This document shows, piece by piece, positions 23,993 through 36,700 of a DNA stretch of 64,000 bases. Location: the NCBI RefSeq assembly GCF_047495875.1, contig NC_092497.1, positions 75,501,463-75,565,462 of the forward strand. Reading direction: 5' to 3'. A program made the position numbers and the translations under genes. Source of the stretch: Pithys albifrons albifrons (lineage: Eukaryota; Chordata; Aves; Passeriformes; Thamnophilidae). Position 1 is the first letter of the stretch, and the number at the start of each line of letters is the position of its first letter. The notes under the pieces were generated by a model. The model saw only the letters and a list, made by a program, of their open reading frames with translations, did not search any database and was not told where the DNA came from.

Positions 23993-24640
23993 CTGAACAT
24001 GACCTGGCAGTATGCAATCACAGCCTAAACAGTCAGTCAAATGCTGGGCTTCATCAAAGGCAGAGTGGCCAGCAGGTCAAGAGAGGTGATTCTGCCTCTC
24101 CACTCTGCACTAGTGAGACCCCACCTGAAGTGCTGCATCCAGTTCTGATATTTCAATGCAAGAAGGACATGAAGTTGTTGAAGCAAGTCTAGAGGAGAGC
24201 CATGAAGTTGATAAGAGGACTGGACAATTTCCCTATGAAGACAGTCTGAGAAGTTGGGGCTGTTCAGCCTGGAAAAGAGGTTGTGTGGAGGCCTCATAGA
24301 AACCTTCCAGTCTTCAGAAGGGGTCCTACAGGGAAGCTGGAGACGGACTTCATTGGGAGCAGTATAGATAGATCAAGGAGTAATGGGTAAAAATTGAAAA
24401 AGAGTGAATTTAGGCTAGGTATTAGGAAAAAGTATTTACTGTGAGGGTGGTGAGACACAGGAACAGGCTGCTCAGGGGGGCTGTGGGTGTCCCAGCCCTG
24501 ACAGTGCTCAAGGCCAGGTTGAATAAGGCCTTGAGCAACCTGAATTAGTGGGAGGTATAACTGACCACAGTAGAGTGGGTTGGGACTAGATGATACTCAA
24601 GGTCCATTCCAACCCTTTAATATTCTATGGTTCTTTGATT
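23993..24640 (+). mobile_element. CR1 LINE, 5'-truncated C-terminal and 3' UTR part
   Basis: A + strand CR1 of a different subfamily from the copies at 1.6 and 16.8 kb. The order is a 'GQQVKRG' region (about 24060), 'PHLKCCIQF'-like sequence in broken frame (about 24120), 'LFSLEKR' (about 24258), 'LGIRKKY..EGGETQEQAAQGG' (about 24415-24480), and a 3' UTR with 'TTGGGACTAGATGAT', 'CAAGGTCCATTCCAACCC' and a closing ATTCTATGG. Stops and shifts are frequent. Confidence 0.92.
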
Positions 24641-25826
24641 TGGACTTTTTTCCTGAAAGTATTCAAGCAAATGCATTAGCCTTTGTAGGATCTGTTCCCT
24701 ATCTTCTGCCTGTCATTCACACTTATGGAGGTGATTAAGTTGTGCTGCTGGAGGCATCCTGAGGAAACACACTGATGTAAACAAGCATGAAACATTCCTG
24801 CTGCCCACACCAGCACCAGACCTGCCAGTTATGTACTGCATCCAAATATACTGTCAGGGGTTTGGCTGTGGGACATTTTTAGGGTTTTTTTCATCTTCCT
24901 AGAAACTCAAGTATCCTTGGTGAGGAAAAACAAAATATTTAGCCTGAGAACTTTTACTTGCAGCAGTTTTCAATGAGCCATATTTAGAATATGAAAGCTC
25001 TACCCGCATAGTGCTAACAACAGCTATTTAATCTAATTTTGAAGACATGAAGCAATTTCCTGTCTAAGCACATTAACTGACATTCAAATTAAATTATCAT
25101 GCATTTTTCACTCCTCCTATGAGCTAAAAAAAAAGAGAAAAAACAAAGTTTAAATATGTCTGCTGACATCAGAAAACCAGCCCCGAAATTTGAGGGACAC
25201 TCAGAGGAACTTACAGAGTAAACTCTAATGCTGCTATGCTTACACTCTGATTCTGGTTTTGTGAAATATTAAAGCTGCAATTAGGTCTGCCAAAAAGTAA
25301 TGCTTTGGAATCTCTAAAAAAATTCTTAAAATTGTGTCTAGTTTGTTAAATAGGTCAAGATGAAGCAATGCTTTATGGAATACAGAGTTTTTGACATTTT
25401 CAAAAAGAGACACTTCAGTTTTTTACTCTCGAACATTTTGGTTACAAACTTAACTAGCAACAATACCTAAAAAGCATTCAAATTTCCAGAATTGAGCTGA
25501 ATATATTGCTTCACATCAAGTAAAACTCCTTGTGCAATTCACTAACCTTTTTCTTTAAAATTCCAATTACTTCCATGATGTTACTCTTACAGTCAATGGG
25601 TAGCTATTGTGTCACCTGACAATCCCAGAGTTATGCAGTTGGGAAAATTTTCATTGCCTTCACAAAATGCTGGAGGAAAACCTGGACAGATTCCATGATG
25701 GTAAAATATACGTGTGTGGCAGCGAGAGAACTGCAGAAAGTTTTATGCCAAATCCCTGGTATTATAGTTTTACATAGAGATGATCCAATGCTTCTGCATA
25801 AAAGCAGTGATGAATGTTTTAAAAGT
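24641..25826. other. AT-rich noncoding DNA, nothing recognised
   Basis: A small + frame at 25695-25889 runs into the LTR that starts at 25832 and is a chance frame. No repeat family was recognised. Confidence 0.5.
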
Positions 25827-25831
25827 GCTGG
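25827..25831. repeat. Target-site duplication, left copy (GCTGG)
   Basis: GCTGG directly before the LTR, matched exactly at 26532-26536. Five bases is a usual duplication length for class II and class III endogenous retroviruses. Confidence 0.88.
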
Positions 25832-26150
25832 TGTCCTGGTTCAGCAACCAGGACCACAGGCTAGGTGTGACAAAAGTTGTGTATCCTAAACTCTCTATGT
25901 TATCGCTCACAAACTGTTAGCAATGGACCATTTGTAGCAGCTGCCCAGGGCACACCTGACCCCTCACGATATAAACTCAGGTGTGAAAGAAGCTTGTGAG
26001 ACAGGAACTGTGATGATTACCCTCCAGGAAGTCGTTAGCACCTTCACACCCAGCCTGAGGGGATGTGTCTGCTAATGGGCCATCAACAATTCCAAAATTA
26101 CCCCCCTGGCCTTTGGGGAGGTACTAGATGCTCCCACCTGAACCTGAGGG

Positions 26151-26157
26151 TATATAA
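26151..26157 (+). promoter_or_regulatory. LTR TATA box
   Basis: TATATAA lies in the middle of the solo LTR, about 300 bases before the poly(A) signal, which is the expected place for the U3 promoter. Confidence 0.65.
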
Positions 26158-26223
26158 TTTTGGGGTTTTGAGACTTTGAGTACCACTTGTCGGAACCAGA
26201 AAAGGACCAGAACCTTTACAGGA

Positions 26224-26271
26224 GACCACTGCTCTTGACCAGACTGTGACCACCACTTTTGACCAGACTAC
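26224..26271 (+). repeat. 24-bp tandem duplication inside the LTR
   Basis: Two units, 26224-26247 and 26248-26271, both with GACCAC at the start and TTGACCAGACT inside, differing at a few places. It lies downstream of the TATA box. Confidence 0.8.
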
Positions 26272-26453
26272 AACTGTCATCTGCACCAACAGGTTTTTTT
26301 TCACGTCCTTTTACTTTGGACTCGGTGAAACCATGGGGGTCTCAGCACAGGGGCTAACAGGTTTGTGCCCCAGGGTGCTGGGTCATACTTCTGGGGTTTG
26401 TGGGTTAAAATCAATTTTTCTTTATGCTATTGCATTTATTGTAATATTTTTTT

Positions 26454-26459
26454 ATTAAA
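26454..26459 (+). terminator. LTR poly(A) signal
   Basis: ATTAAA in a T-rich stretch about 70 bases before the LTR end, as expected at the R/U5 border. Confidence 0.6.
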
Positions 26460-26531
26460 TTGTGACTCTGGCTTATAATCTCTTTTCTGCTGGGTTCATT
26501 TCTCATGTTAGTTTGCCCTTAAACCAGCACA

Positions 26532-26536
26532 GCTGG
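26532..26536. repeat. Target-site duplication, right copy (GCTGG)
   Basis: Exact match to 25827-25831, directly after the CA end of the LTR. Confidence 0.88.
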
Positions 26537-29500
26537 GAAGACGTTCTTTTGCAAATCTGGTCTAGGCAATGCAAATGTCTGCACATATGTCTTTTCACTC
26601 TCATTTCTTCTGTGAGCACCTTTATTCTCACAAAGGAAAGAAGAACTCAACTTCTCATTTTTAGTGTTATTCCTTGTTAATGTTATGTCATGGTAGATTG
26701 AACTACTTAATGTAGCATCATACGTGAAATGAGCTACAATGACACGAAAGCAAAATAATTTAAAATTGAAGCTTGAACTCTTCAGATAGCCTATTTAGGG
26801 TGAAATAAAATTTCAGATCAACTGTCTGTTGTTGCCCTGATCTTTACTTAAAGCAGACTGGTTTCTTAAGTGCAAATTCTTATATTTCACATGATGGCAA
26901 CCAAAACACTAAAACACATTATAAGACAACGGAAATGTAAAATGCCTCCTGTTTGATAAGATCAAGGACTTTCAAACAACGAATTATGTGCCATATCCTA
27001 TATCTTACCTTCAAGTGAAATCTAGGACACATTTTTTAGACTGAAAAGTTGATGCACTGTTGTTCAAAGATGTACCTAACTGTGTGCCTGTAGTCTGTCA
27101 TTTGTGGCAATTTCATCCTTGTGCTAATTTCTGTTATTTATAGAAAGAACATGTTCTAAAGAGTGATTTGTTTATATTACCAAATGGCACTGCTTTGCTA
27201 TCTGGCCACGTTTGAAGAAATGTATTTACAGCATTCCTCTAGATAGCAGTTAAGTCTTGTACGGCTTTGTCTTTTCTGTTACAAAACAATACTGGTACAA
27301 AATTTACATTCAGCTTTTCTGCTTGTATGGGGCTAGGCACTGACAAAGCTACATAGAATGAGACCACATGCTGGTCATTTTTTTCTGCCCAATTTTCCTG
27401 AACCTTTCAGTTTTTGTCAATCTTCTTTGCCTTAGGCTTTCATGATTAGAGACTACAGCTCATTCCAAGAGATTGTTTTTTTGGATGTGACTGCTCCTTT
27501 AATGAGGCTAAGCTACAGTCCCAGACCTTGTTTGACTTATAAATCCTGACTGTGTTAGTCACAGCTGCCCTCAAAGGATTTCATCTGCTTCTTCCCATGA
27601 ATATCGTAATAATCATAATACTAACTATGCCAGCACTTGAACCACACTATGCAAGAAAAAACCAGAAATATTGGAATTGCACGTGAAGCAAATTAAATCT
27701 CTCCAGGGCTGGAAGTTGAGTCAGCCAGCAAAACCATCTTTCAAAGCAAATAACAGAAAAATGCAACTGGCTTCCTAGAGTGCTCTTTCTTGTCACTCGT
27801 GGTCTTATTCCTGCGTGAGGTACACAGTGTGACCCTGAACCCAGCAAGAGAATGTTAAATACAGAGATTGTTCTTCAGTCTGAAAGGGCCTTTGCCTTCA
27901 CCGGAGATCAGACATGGACAGGAAAAAGGATAAGATCAAGTAATGAATAATAGAGCTTCCCCTCATCTTTTACTATAGGCTAGTTAACCCAGTACTAAGT
28001 TTATATAAGAATTTCCTTCACACCCACTTTGTATCTTCAGCCATTAAAAACAATGGGATCTTGCTGCGCCAACTTTGTCAAGTTATGGGAATTAAACGCT
28101 GCCACAGGAGGCAGAGAAATTGCAATCTGCTTTGTACAGACACTTTCTGCTTATTGGTATGTGTGCAAAATATCCAGTACTGTCAGCAGTCTTCTTCCCT
28201 TGTTGATGGGTCTCCCCACTGAGGTAGGTGGGGAAGTGAGTAGAGCTGTGAAAGAAGTGAGGCCAGGGATACCGTGATGAAGTAGTGCTGTATTGTGTCC
28301 CTATAGCTGACAGGACTCATGGTTAATCAGGTGACAAAGTAGGGATATGAGTCTGGGATGGAAAACGATTTGGGCAGGGACAACACCTCACAGGAGGAAC
28401 AGGCAGAATTGTGAAGGGGCTTTGGAGATGAGGAGCAGGAAACCTGTTGCAAGGGATGCCCAGCTTGTTTTCATTTCCAAGTGTATTATCAGTAAAGGAT
28501 GTAAGCTGCCTCAACAACATTCTTAAATCTCCTTGAGTTAATTGAAGACCTGCTCTTCAGATTGTAAGATTCATATTTGAAGTACTTGTTCCTGTCTCAG
28601 ATAATTCCAAAAACAAAGGCTCAAAAAGGTTTAATGTTTTACCCAATAAGGCAGAGATCTGACATGGGATAATCCATACTTCATGTACAAGATTAGGAGA
28701 TCTGCAAGCGATTGAAGCAATTCACCAGGAAGGTGAAAGTGAAAAACATTTACTAATAGGGCTACTGGATTTGTACTTTTTTTTTCAAGAAGTACTCAAT
28801 GTGTAATATATTCAATATATTAAAAAAACACCAAAAAACCAAAAACCAAACTACACATTTCAGATAAGTGGTTTGTATTTTTAAAGGTATTTATATTTTT
28901 TCTTCCAGCTGCTTCAAATAACTTCAGTGCTTGCAACATACAAAAAGTTATATATGTAAGGAAAAAGCCATATTTCCAGGTGAAACATTCACATAACAGG
29001 AATTTACCCACATCCCTTATCCCTACTACAAGGAGGTAATTATCTGATTTGACAAAAAAAACTGGTTGCCCCTGAAGTCACTGACTGTTACAAATCTGAA
29101 GTGAACCAGTCCCACTGAGCATTTGAAAGTGTTCATTGATAATCCATACCATCTCTTTCTCTGCATAGCAAGCATATAACAGCTGGTAAACATGCATTAT
29201 AGCACATAATGCACTTAGCCATGATATGGCATTGTTTTAGGTGCTATTTCTTTGTCAGAGATGCCTTATTCAAGCTTATAATTACAAATTCGATGTTAGT
29301 TTAATAGTTTTGCCACAATATATATAAATAAAACAGAGACACACAGCAAAGTCTGATCTGTTTTTCATGTCATTTCCCAACCTTCTTCAAGAAAGGCTAA
29401 CTTTCCCCAAAGTAATGAAAATGTTTACACAATCTTTCAGAATGAGCTCCTGTTCCCATTAACTGTGTACACAGATGGAGATCTCTCTTTCAAACTGAAA

Positions 29501-30269
29501 TCTGAATTACACAGCTAGTCTAAGGCCTAGAATCAGCAGAAACTGGTGACTTTTTTTTTCATAAAGAATAGTGTTATCAAAACAGGAAGAATTTGACTCA
29601 AAGAACACTGTGTCTTTTATATTCCTTAGCCCCTCATTGAACTGATACAGTGTTTCAGGAACTCTTGTCTCCCTGGATGGGTGTGAAAATCTACTGGGAA
29701 AATTTTTTAAAGAATAGTATCAGATGGCTTGAGAGCAACAATTTGACTTTGTTTTAGAAGGAGGCCAAGTGTGAGAAAAACTGCTGTGAATATGAATTCC
29801 CTCTCTCCCTCTTTCTCTTCTTTCCAGAAATGATAGATAAAGTGTTGGCTTTAAATAATAAAATATATTGTGTTCATTTATATGAGCTATGGTATTCTAA
29901 GAAAACGAGACACTCTCAAAATTGGGGAAAAAATAACCCCACAAAGGATGCCTACTCATGAATTACAACAAATGCTAGTAGCATGGATGGGGATGGCGAA
30001 ACTCAGTTTCATTCAGGTGAAACAGTGGAGCAGATTACCCAGCACACAGCAAACAGGAGCATTCCCCGATTAATGTAAAATGAACTACAATAATTTCATG
30101 TTTTTTTCAACAACATTATGTGAACACTCATGTAGAAGAACTTGTTATTCACTGGTAAGAAAACATGTAAACCCCACTTTTGGAAATTATCTGTGATATC
30201 GACTTGTCATAAATGACAAACTAAGTACATTCTCCTCTCCATTATTTGAACTTTTTTTAAAAAAGACCC
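26537..30269. other. AT-rich noncoding DNA
   Basis: About 3.7 kb with no recognised repeat family. An A/C-rich low-complexity run lies at about 28821-28851. Open frames (for example 27647-27847 on -, 28029-28277 on +, 28323-28520 on -) are short and unrecognised. Confidence 0.5.
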
Positions 30270-31445
30270 CTTGTTATTCTAACCTAAATTCCTGTAAAAA
30301 TCATGGAGAAAATTATTTAAAGAATAATACAATCATCAGACACAGTCAACATGGAGTCACAAATGGAAAGTCCTGTTTAACTAATATGACATCCTTAGTG
30401 ATAAAGCTGCCTGTTCAGTGTATGAATGTACACATTTTCTCCATATTAATAGAGACTTGGATACTGTTCTTCACAGCATCCTTCTGTGTAAGCTGTCCAT
30501 CTGAGCAGATACTCAGCGTGCTGAGTGAAGGACTGGCTGAAGGGCAGAGCTCAGAAGACTGTAGTGCATGGGTGTTCAAATGTAAAGACAGTTCTGTTCA
30601 ACATGTTTATCCATTATTTGGATGCAGATGTTGAATGCACCAATAATGAGTGTGCTGTTGATTCTCTCAAGGGACAAAAGTGTTGCAGAGGGTTCTGAAT
30701 AGTTTGGAGGGTTGGACAACCATCAGTGGCATGAAATTCAGCAAGAACAAATAGCAGATTCTGCCCCTGGGATGGAGTACTGCTGGATGTGAGTGTAAAC
30801 TGTGAGAGGCGTGTCTGGAGAGCAGCCCTACAGAGGGATCTGGGGGTGCTGGTTGGCAGCAGCTCAGTGTGAGGCAGCAGAGTGTCCAGGCAGCCAGGAG
30901 GGCAAACCCCATCCTAGAGTGCATCAGACATGGCATCACCAGCTGTCAAAAGAGGGGATCATCCCGCTGCACTCAGCCGTGGTGCAGCCTCACCCTGAGT
31001 CGTGTGTGCAGAGCTGGACCCCAGTTTGAGAAGGACATGAAGGTCTGTGAGTGGTCCACAGGAGGGCAACACCTCTGGTGGATCCTGGGTCTGTCTAGTT
31101 TGGAGAGAAGGGGTTAAGGGATGACCTTATTGCACTGTACAGCTTCCTGAGGAGAGACATGGAGATGTATGTGCTGATCTCTTCTTCCTGGATTCCAGTG
31201 ATCAGACCCAGGGAATGGTTCAAAGCTCTGCAAGAGGAGATTCAGACTGCACATTAGGAAACATGGGGTGGTCAAACCCTGGAACGGGGTTTCTTGAGAA
31301 GTAGTCAATGCCTTTAGACTGTCAGTCTTTAACAGGCACTTGGACAAAGTCCTTAATAACGTGTTAACTTCTGTTCATCCCTGAATTGTGCAGTAATTGG
31401 ACTAGATGATTGTTGTAGGTCTCTTCCAACTGAAATCCTTCTATT
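30270..31445 (+). mobile_element. CR1 LINE, 5'-truncated, strongly decayed
   Basis: A + strand CR1 that starts in the reverse transcriptase ('IMEKII' near 30300, then a 'GKSCL'-like region near 30367). It runs through the C-terminal part ('LQRDLGVLV' near 30826, 'LSSLERRG' near 31094) to the 3' UTR, which ends 'TAGGTCTCTTCCAACTGAAATCC' in phases, then TTCTATTGTAT. The middle, about 30400-30660, is poorly preserved. Many stops and frameshifts show that it is older than the copy at the right end of the window. Confidence 0.88.
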
Positions 31446-32946
31446 GTATACTACATTAAAAGGAAGGGCTGAGATTCTAAGAGATACTTGTCTAAAACAC
31501 TAATTCTTATCCTTATTTGATCCCTACTTTGACAACTCTTGAATTTCTGCCTAAAATACTTAGACTGACTTGGAAAATTACTCTATTTCAACTGTACCAT
31601 ATGGTTTAATGAAATCAATTTTCCAAGGCTTTCTTGTCTTTCATTCTGAACCAGTCAAAAGAATGAAGTGGCTTTTTTGTTTCTGTCATGAAAAAGAAAA
31701 CTCCAGCTAAAATTGAAGTAAAAAATAACTATTTCTAAATATACTAAATCAAATCATTCTCATTTTGTCTATGTTATGATTTTTAAAATATATACTGATT
31801 TATATTATAAAATATTACAATTACAATTTCATGGAGTTTTTCACTATCAATGTGTATAAAACAAATACTTAATCATCAAAACCTCCTCCAAAGTGAGTAG
31901 CAGATTAAAAAAACCTGACACATAATTAGAAAATTCTGTAAGTATTTCAGTAACTATTAATTATTCTGGTATAGATTAGAGTAAGTTTTTCTGATGTAAT
32001 CATTAATATGCAACATATACATAAATATAATACGTAGAATGATCTAAAATTCATAAAGGGCTTCTACTTTCTAAAATTAATAATCCCTCAGCAGTGATTG
32101 AGGGAGAGGCTCAACAGTCTCTATGAGTATGAGTTGTCTCAAACTATTTCACGCATGCATAGTGGAAGAAGCAAAGGACTAGTTACCTTATTATTCCACT
32201 CCTCTGTTGTCAGACACCTATTTCATTGTGCTGTGGTTACTACGCAATGTGTATGCTAACATTAAAATTTCTATATACAGAGAGTCCATTGGACTCTTGT
32301 TTAATGTGCATTGTGCAGGTGTAAGGTCATTGCTTCCTTCTCTATCTCCTTCCAAAACACCGAATTGAAAGCACCATTGAATCACTGTCTCATCCGAAAT
32401 CCACAGTCCAAATCATAAATGCCTTTTTCACATACAGAGAAATATGTGATTCCTGTCCATATATATGCCTATATTCACCTTGCTGAAAGGGAATTTTTAT
32501 CTTAACAATGGACAAACCTTACTGAGAAATTGAGTTGTTCCTGTAGGTCAAGGGCTTTCATACTCACACTTTCTGCCTTTAGGATTCTGAACTGATAGAA
32601 ATATTTAAGTTCCATGCCAAAATAACTTCAACCTTTACCTTTTGCTATGGCTTTAAGGTTTTTTTTTCTTCCTTGTAACCACTGCTGTATGTCCACAAGG
32701 TGTGGAAGACCAGGGACCTAGAGATCTTGAAGAGGTGCTTATGGGAGATCCTTGTGATGAAGAATCTCAAGCTGCAAAACATGTATTTGTTTCTCCTCCA
32801 AATGGAATCAGCAGGCAGAGCGGAAATGACCTTTCTGTGACTATGAAATATGCATGAAGTAACAACCAGATAAGTATGACAGCATTTTGCCATATATTTT
32901 CTCAGAATGCATCCAGATAAGCTGTGGGAAACTGAGCTGAGGCAAT
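31446..32946. other. Very AT-rich noncoding DNA
   Basis: Especially AT-rich around 31700-32050. The frame at 32645-32998 on - is unrecognised. No repeat family was seen. Confidence 0.5.
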
Positions 32947-33519
32947 TTAAGGTGCTGCCTTCCATGTGTTGACAGTTACCCCCACTGCAGTTAAGCAAGC
33001 AAAGACAGTAGTAACCATTGGTTTAGCACTTAAGTTCACAGCCTGTTGTATTACTTTCAGGTGTCTTGTGTTTTGTTTTCCATATGTGATGCCATATGGG
33101 TGCATTGAGGGAGAGGCCAATCCATGTGCTTTCAGGAAGGTTAATGCAACCCAGTGAAAAGCAGATAGGAAACACATAGGCCATCTCATCCTACTCGTAT
33201 TAGTTACTGAGTGGTTTGCAGCTCTGAAATACTTAAGATTTTCTGACACATTTTTCCTCTCTTTTTGCATTACTGTTATGGACCTTATTATACAAAGAAC
33301 ACATTCTCTTCTCTTTCTGAACTTTAACTTTGAACTGTGTTCTTGGCCAGCAGGGCAGTCAGTAGTAATTGCTTCCAGTCTAATCACATTTTGTATGAGA
33401 TAATATTTCTTTTCATCAGGTCTGAATTTGCCACCTTTTGATTTCTTTGAATGCTTCATTTTAAAGTAAGTTACAAGACAGGAAGGACAGAGTCTTCTGC
33501 TCTGCCTTCTCTGTAACAA
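32947..33519 (-). CDS. Unrecognised 190-codon open frame, doubtful
   Basis: This is the longest open frame outside the LINE and LTR elements. The first 20 codons need a non-ATG start (TTG). The first ATG on the minus strand is at 33459-33457, giving about 170 residues. The N-terminal third is rich in Lys and Arg, and Cys residues are scattered, but I see no domain, signal peptide or repeat. It lies directly downstream (in minus-strand sense) of an ancient CR1 relic at 33545-33735, so it could read through old retroelement sequence or be chance. I see no promoter or poly(A) signal. I cannot assign a function. Confidence 0.2.
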   Translation of the reverse strand: MLQRRQSRRLCPSCLVTYFKMKHSKKSKGGKFRPDEKKYYLIQNVIRLEAITTDCPAGQEHSSKLKFRKRRECVLCIIRSITVMQKERKNVSENLKYFRAANHSVTNTSRMRWPMCFLSAFHWVALTFLKAHGLASPSMHPYGITYGKQNTRHLKVIQQAVNLSAKPMVTTVFACLTAVGVTVNTWKAAP

Positions 33520-33544
33520 TTAATTATTTTTTATGCTCTTATCA

Positions 33545-33735
33545 CATCTCAAATTATTTATAACCTTTGACAGATAAACAATCCCAATCATTTTAATCTA
33601 TCTCCTGAACCACTTTTCTCATGTGCTTAAATATTTGCAGTGCCTGTTCTGACCCCTGACTAATCCTGCAATATCCTTTGTGGGAGGGACTGTTGGGTGC
33701 AGTAGTTGAATACCAAATGAGGCCCTGCCATCTAT
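33545..33735 (-). mobile_element. Ancient CR1-type LINE relic
   Basis: On the + strand the order is 'AAACAATCCCAATC', 'TTTTAATCTATCTCCTG', 'CAATATCCTTTGTGGGA' and 'GTGCAGTAGTTGAATACC'. It fits the reverse of the C-terminal coding end of old reptilian CR1 families (the AATCCCA...TTTAATCT and CAATATC...GTGACCAGA..GCAGTATTC blocks). Divergence is high and no 3' tail is kept. Confidence 0.5.
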
Positions 33736-36700
33736 GGGTATTCCCTACTGTAACATAAAGAGCAGAAGATGTTATGTTATGGAAATTTTATAAAAGGCCT
33801 AATGTCTCATAATAGCCTAGGCAGGAATAATATGGGCTTATGTTGTATTTATGAAAGAAATCTCCAATATGACTTTATTTTGTGTAGGATTCCCGATTCC
33901 AGCTGTATCTGGAAATGCTTTATGGAAAAAATATGAGAACAAAAGGATTCCATAATAAACAATGGCAGTGAGAAATAGCTAAGGATGCATTTGGAGGAGT
34001 ATCTAGACTGCAAAATCCCACCAAGAGAAAACTTTGACACCTATAGGTTGCTAAATGAGGCTATAAGATCATAATATTTCATGTGAAGTGCATGCTTGGA
34101 AGCAAATTTCCTGTTTGCCCCTGTTTACTGCTGTTTGGTTCTCATGCCAGGGTACTCACATCAAGCAAACAAGCAAAAATAAGAAGAGACTCAGCCAGTA
34201 GCAGGTGTCCAGGCTACAGCTCAAACTACTGATGATACAAAATAAAGCCCCTGCAAAATATGTAGTGTAAGCTTCAGGTTTTCTGTGTCCCATGGATTGC
34301 TCTTAAGATGCAGTCCTGTTTTGCTCTTAGCCCTGTCATCATCAGTTGGCCAGTGCATTTAAGTAGCTGAGTAAAAGGCCCAAAATGCCTTACAATGATC
34401 AACTTTTCTCATGTAAGTCTTCCAACACTATCTCTACCATCAGGCAAGGAAATGTATTGTTAATGAAGATAGTATCTATGATGAGGTCCCTATATGCTGA
34501 AGGAGGAGAGATATTTGGGATGTAGTTTAATCTAAGTTTGCTTAGCAACAAACCTGGATTTCTGCTACCAAGCATTGGTGCAGAACAGTGCTGGGAATGG
34601 TTTTGTGGAGCACAAGGAGGGACAGCAACTGCTTTTGGATTCAGGGAGCACTGGACCACCAAATACTGCCTGCAGTGAGAGCCAAGCCATATCATGACTG
34701 CAGGTATATTCCTAAGGAGTTGTGTTTGCATTTACCTCCAAAAAACTCCAAAAGCTTGTGTCAGACCCTCCCACAAAGACCCTCTCTACCACACATCTGC
34801 CTGTGTGGAGACCAGGCAGGAGTTAATACCATATGACACCCGTGGTTTATCCTCAAGGAGCTGCCTAAAGCTTTCCAGCAGCACCATGTGTTACTGGAGG
34901 CAATGACAAAAAAATGGGGGGGGAGAACAGCAAAGTGAGATTATGTCTTTTGTGAACTTGAGCAAGTACTTGTTACTTCATCAGACTGTGAAGCTGAAAG
35001 GAAAAACTAGGGGAAATTAAGATTAGAGCAGAGGAGAGGAAATAAAGAACAAATGCCAAGGGAAAATACGTGGGAATAGTAGTAAGGCAGACAATATATG
35101 AAAGGGATCAGCCCAGTTGCCTACAAACCCCATTGATTAGCAACACAGAAAAACTCCTTAGTGCTGTATCTTTTTCTCCAGACACAGAGGGCAATGGAAA
35201 TACAATCATCTGTTAGCAAAGCAAAAGCATCAGAGGATAAAGATAGGGCACATATGGGAACATCTGCTCTTCCTGAAAGATAAGCATGTAATAGAACAGG
35301 AGCTAAGAAAAAAATCACAGGCAGCAGGGAAGAACTAGAATTAAAGGCAGCAAAATGAAGGGGAAGAGACTGCAGATAAAAATAGCTATGAAATTGAGGT
35401 TACAGCTTGTTTGTGTCAAGTATTTCAGACAAATAGTTTTAGCAATTTCAGTAATCCTCATTTAGCAGGGGTGAAAACTGGAAGCAATACTAAATGTTTA
35501 CAAAGTGAGCAGATATAAATGAATGAGAAGAAAGAAAATCTTGAATGTAAATATAAATATGTTTAGAAAAACACATAAATTAGAAATAAATATAAAAATA
35601 CAACACAAATGCATATTGATAAACAGAAATATTTATAATAAACACATAAAGTGTGCACTAGACATAACTGATATAGCTAGACGTGTATTGATATTTCTAG
35701 TTCCAGCCTGTGAGACTCTTATGCCTTCACGTAGAAAAGAAGGATCCCTGAGTGTCAGGGATTCTTTTCTGCAAATCTGTAACTTCATCATTTGGAGTAT
35801 GTACTGCAAACCATTCTTTGTGGAGAATAATTGTTGGATAGAGACAAAATTGGAAAATTAAGCAAAAAAGTAACAACAGGCAAACTACTAGCATATCAAA
35901 GTATAAACTTAGCTAGCATAGAAGTAGTGGATATTTAAACCACAGGAAAATCCCAAAGATTTTTGATAGAAAAAATAATTTCTGTTTAGTATCGTAGCAA
36001 ACAGAGGCATATTCCAAAATGAAGCAGGTTGTTTAAGAGAATTATTAAGATAGTCTAATCTTCTGACCATAGATCTTGAGGCACTCTTTGCCTCTTTTGA
36101 ATATCCTTTATGTCACAGTTATGCAGAGAAGACCTCATGCAAAACAGGCACTGGTTTATAATATTTGAAAAATTATATGAACCTCTTTAAAAAATACACA
36201 GAATTGTGTAATGTAATATGATTAGTGGGAGAGATTTTTGGGGTTAAATTCAGTTATTTTTTGTTTTACACAGGTGAGAACTGTGCAACGTCATTCACTT
36301 GCTAAATATAATAGCACTGAGCAGACATCTTTTAGTTTAGGTCTCATGGACTAACGTAAAACCAAACACAAATCAGCATGGACATAGACACACAGTCATA
36401 TTCAACATATATGCAGCAATTTTCAGGGCTGGGGACAAAAACTGGACTATAAGTGTTGATGCAAATAGCAGCTGAAGTATGCTGTTTGCTGTGCACAAGC
36501 TACTACATATATTGCTTTTACAAAACCCAAAAATGATACTGACTTTTATTAAGTGACATCTATTGGTACTTTCCTTATTTACATATTTTTAAGTATAGCA
36601 TGTGTTTTTAATTGTTCCCTTTCACAATTTAGAGATAAAGGACATTAAAAGGGACTTTCAAAATGTTTTGGCTAATTCTTGTCTTATATTATTGTTTTTT

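Larger units (their letters stand above)
25832..26531 (+). mobile_element. Solo LTR of an endogenous retrovirus, ERVL-like, 700 bp
   Basis: A complete long terminal repeat with no viral genes beside it. It starts TGTCCTGGTT and ends AACCAGCACA, which is an inverted repeat with one mismatch. It is flanked by an exact 5-bp duplication, GCTGG. A TATA box lies at 26151-26157 and an ATTAAA poly(A) signal at 26454-26459, so U3, R and U5 run left to right. The first bases fold into a 9-bp hairpin (25833-25841 with 25846-25854). A 24-bp unit is repeated in tandem at 26224-26271. The TGTCCTGGTT start is common among avian ERVL-like LTRs, but I cannot name the family. A solo LTR arises when the two LTRs of a provirus recombine and delete the interior. 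Confidence 0.9.
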
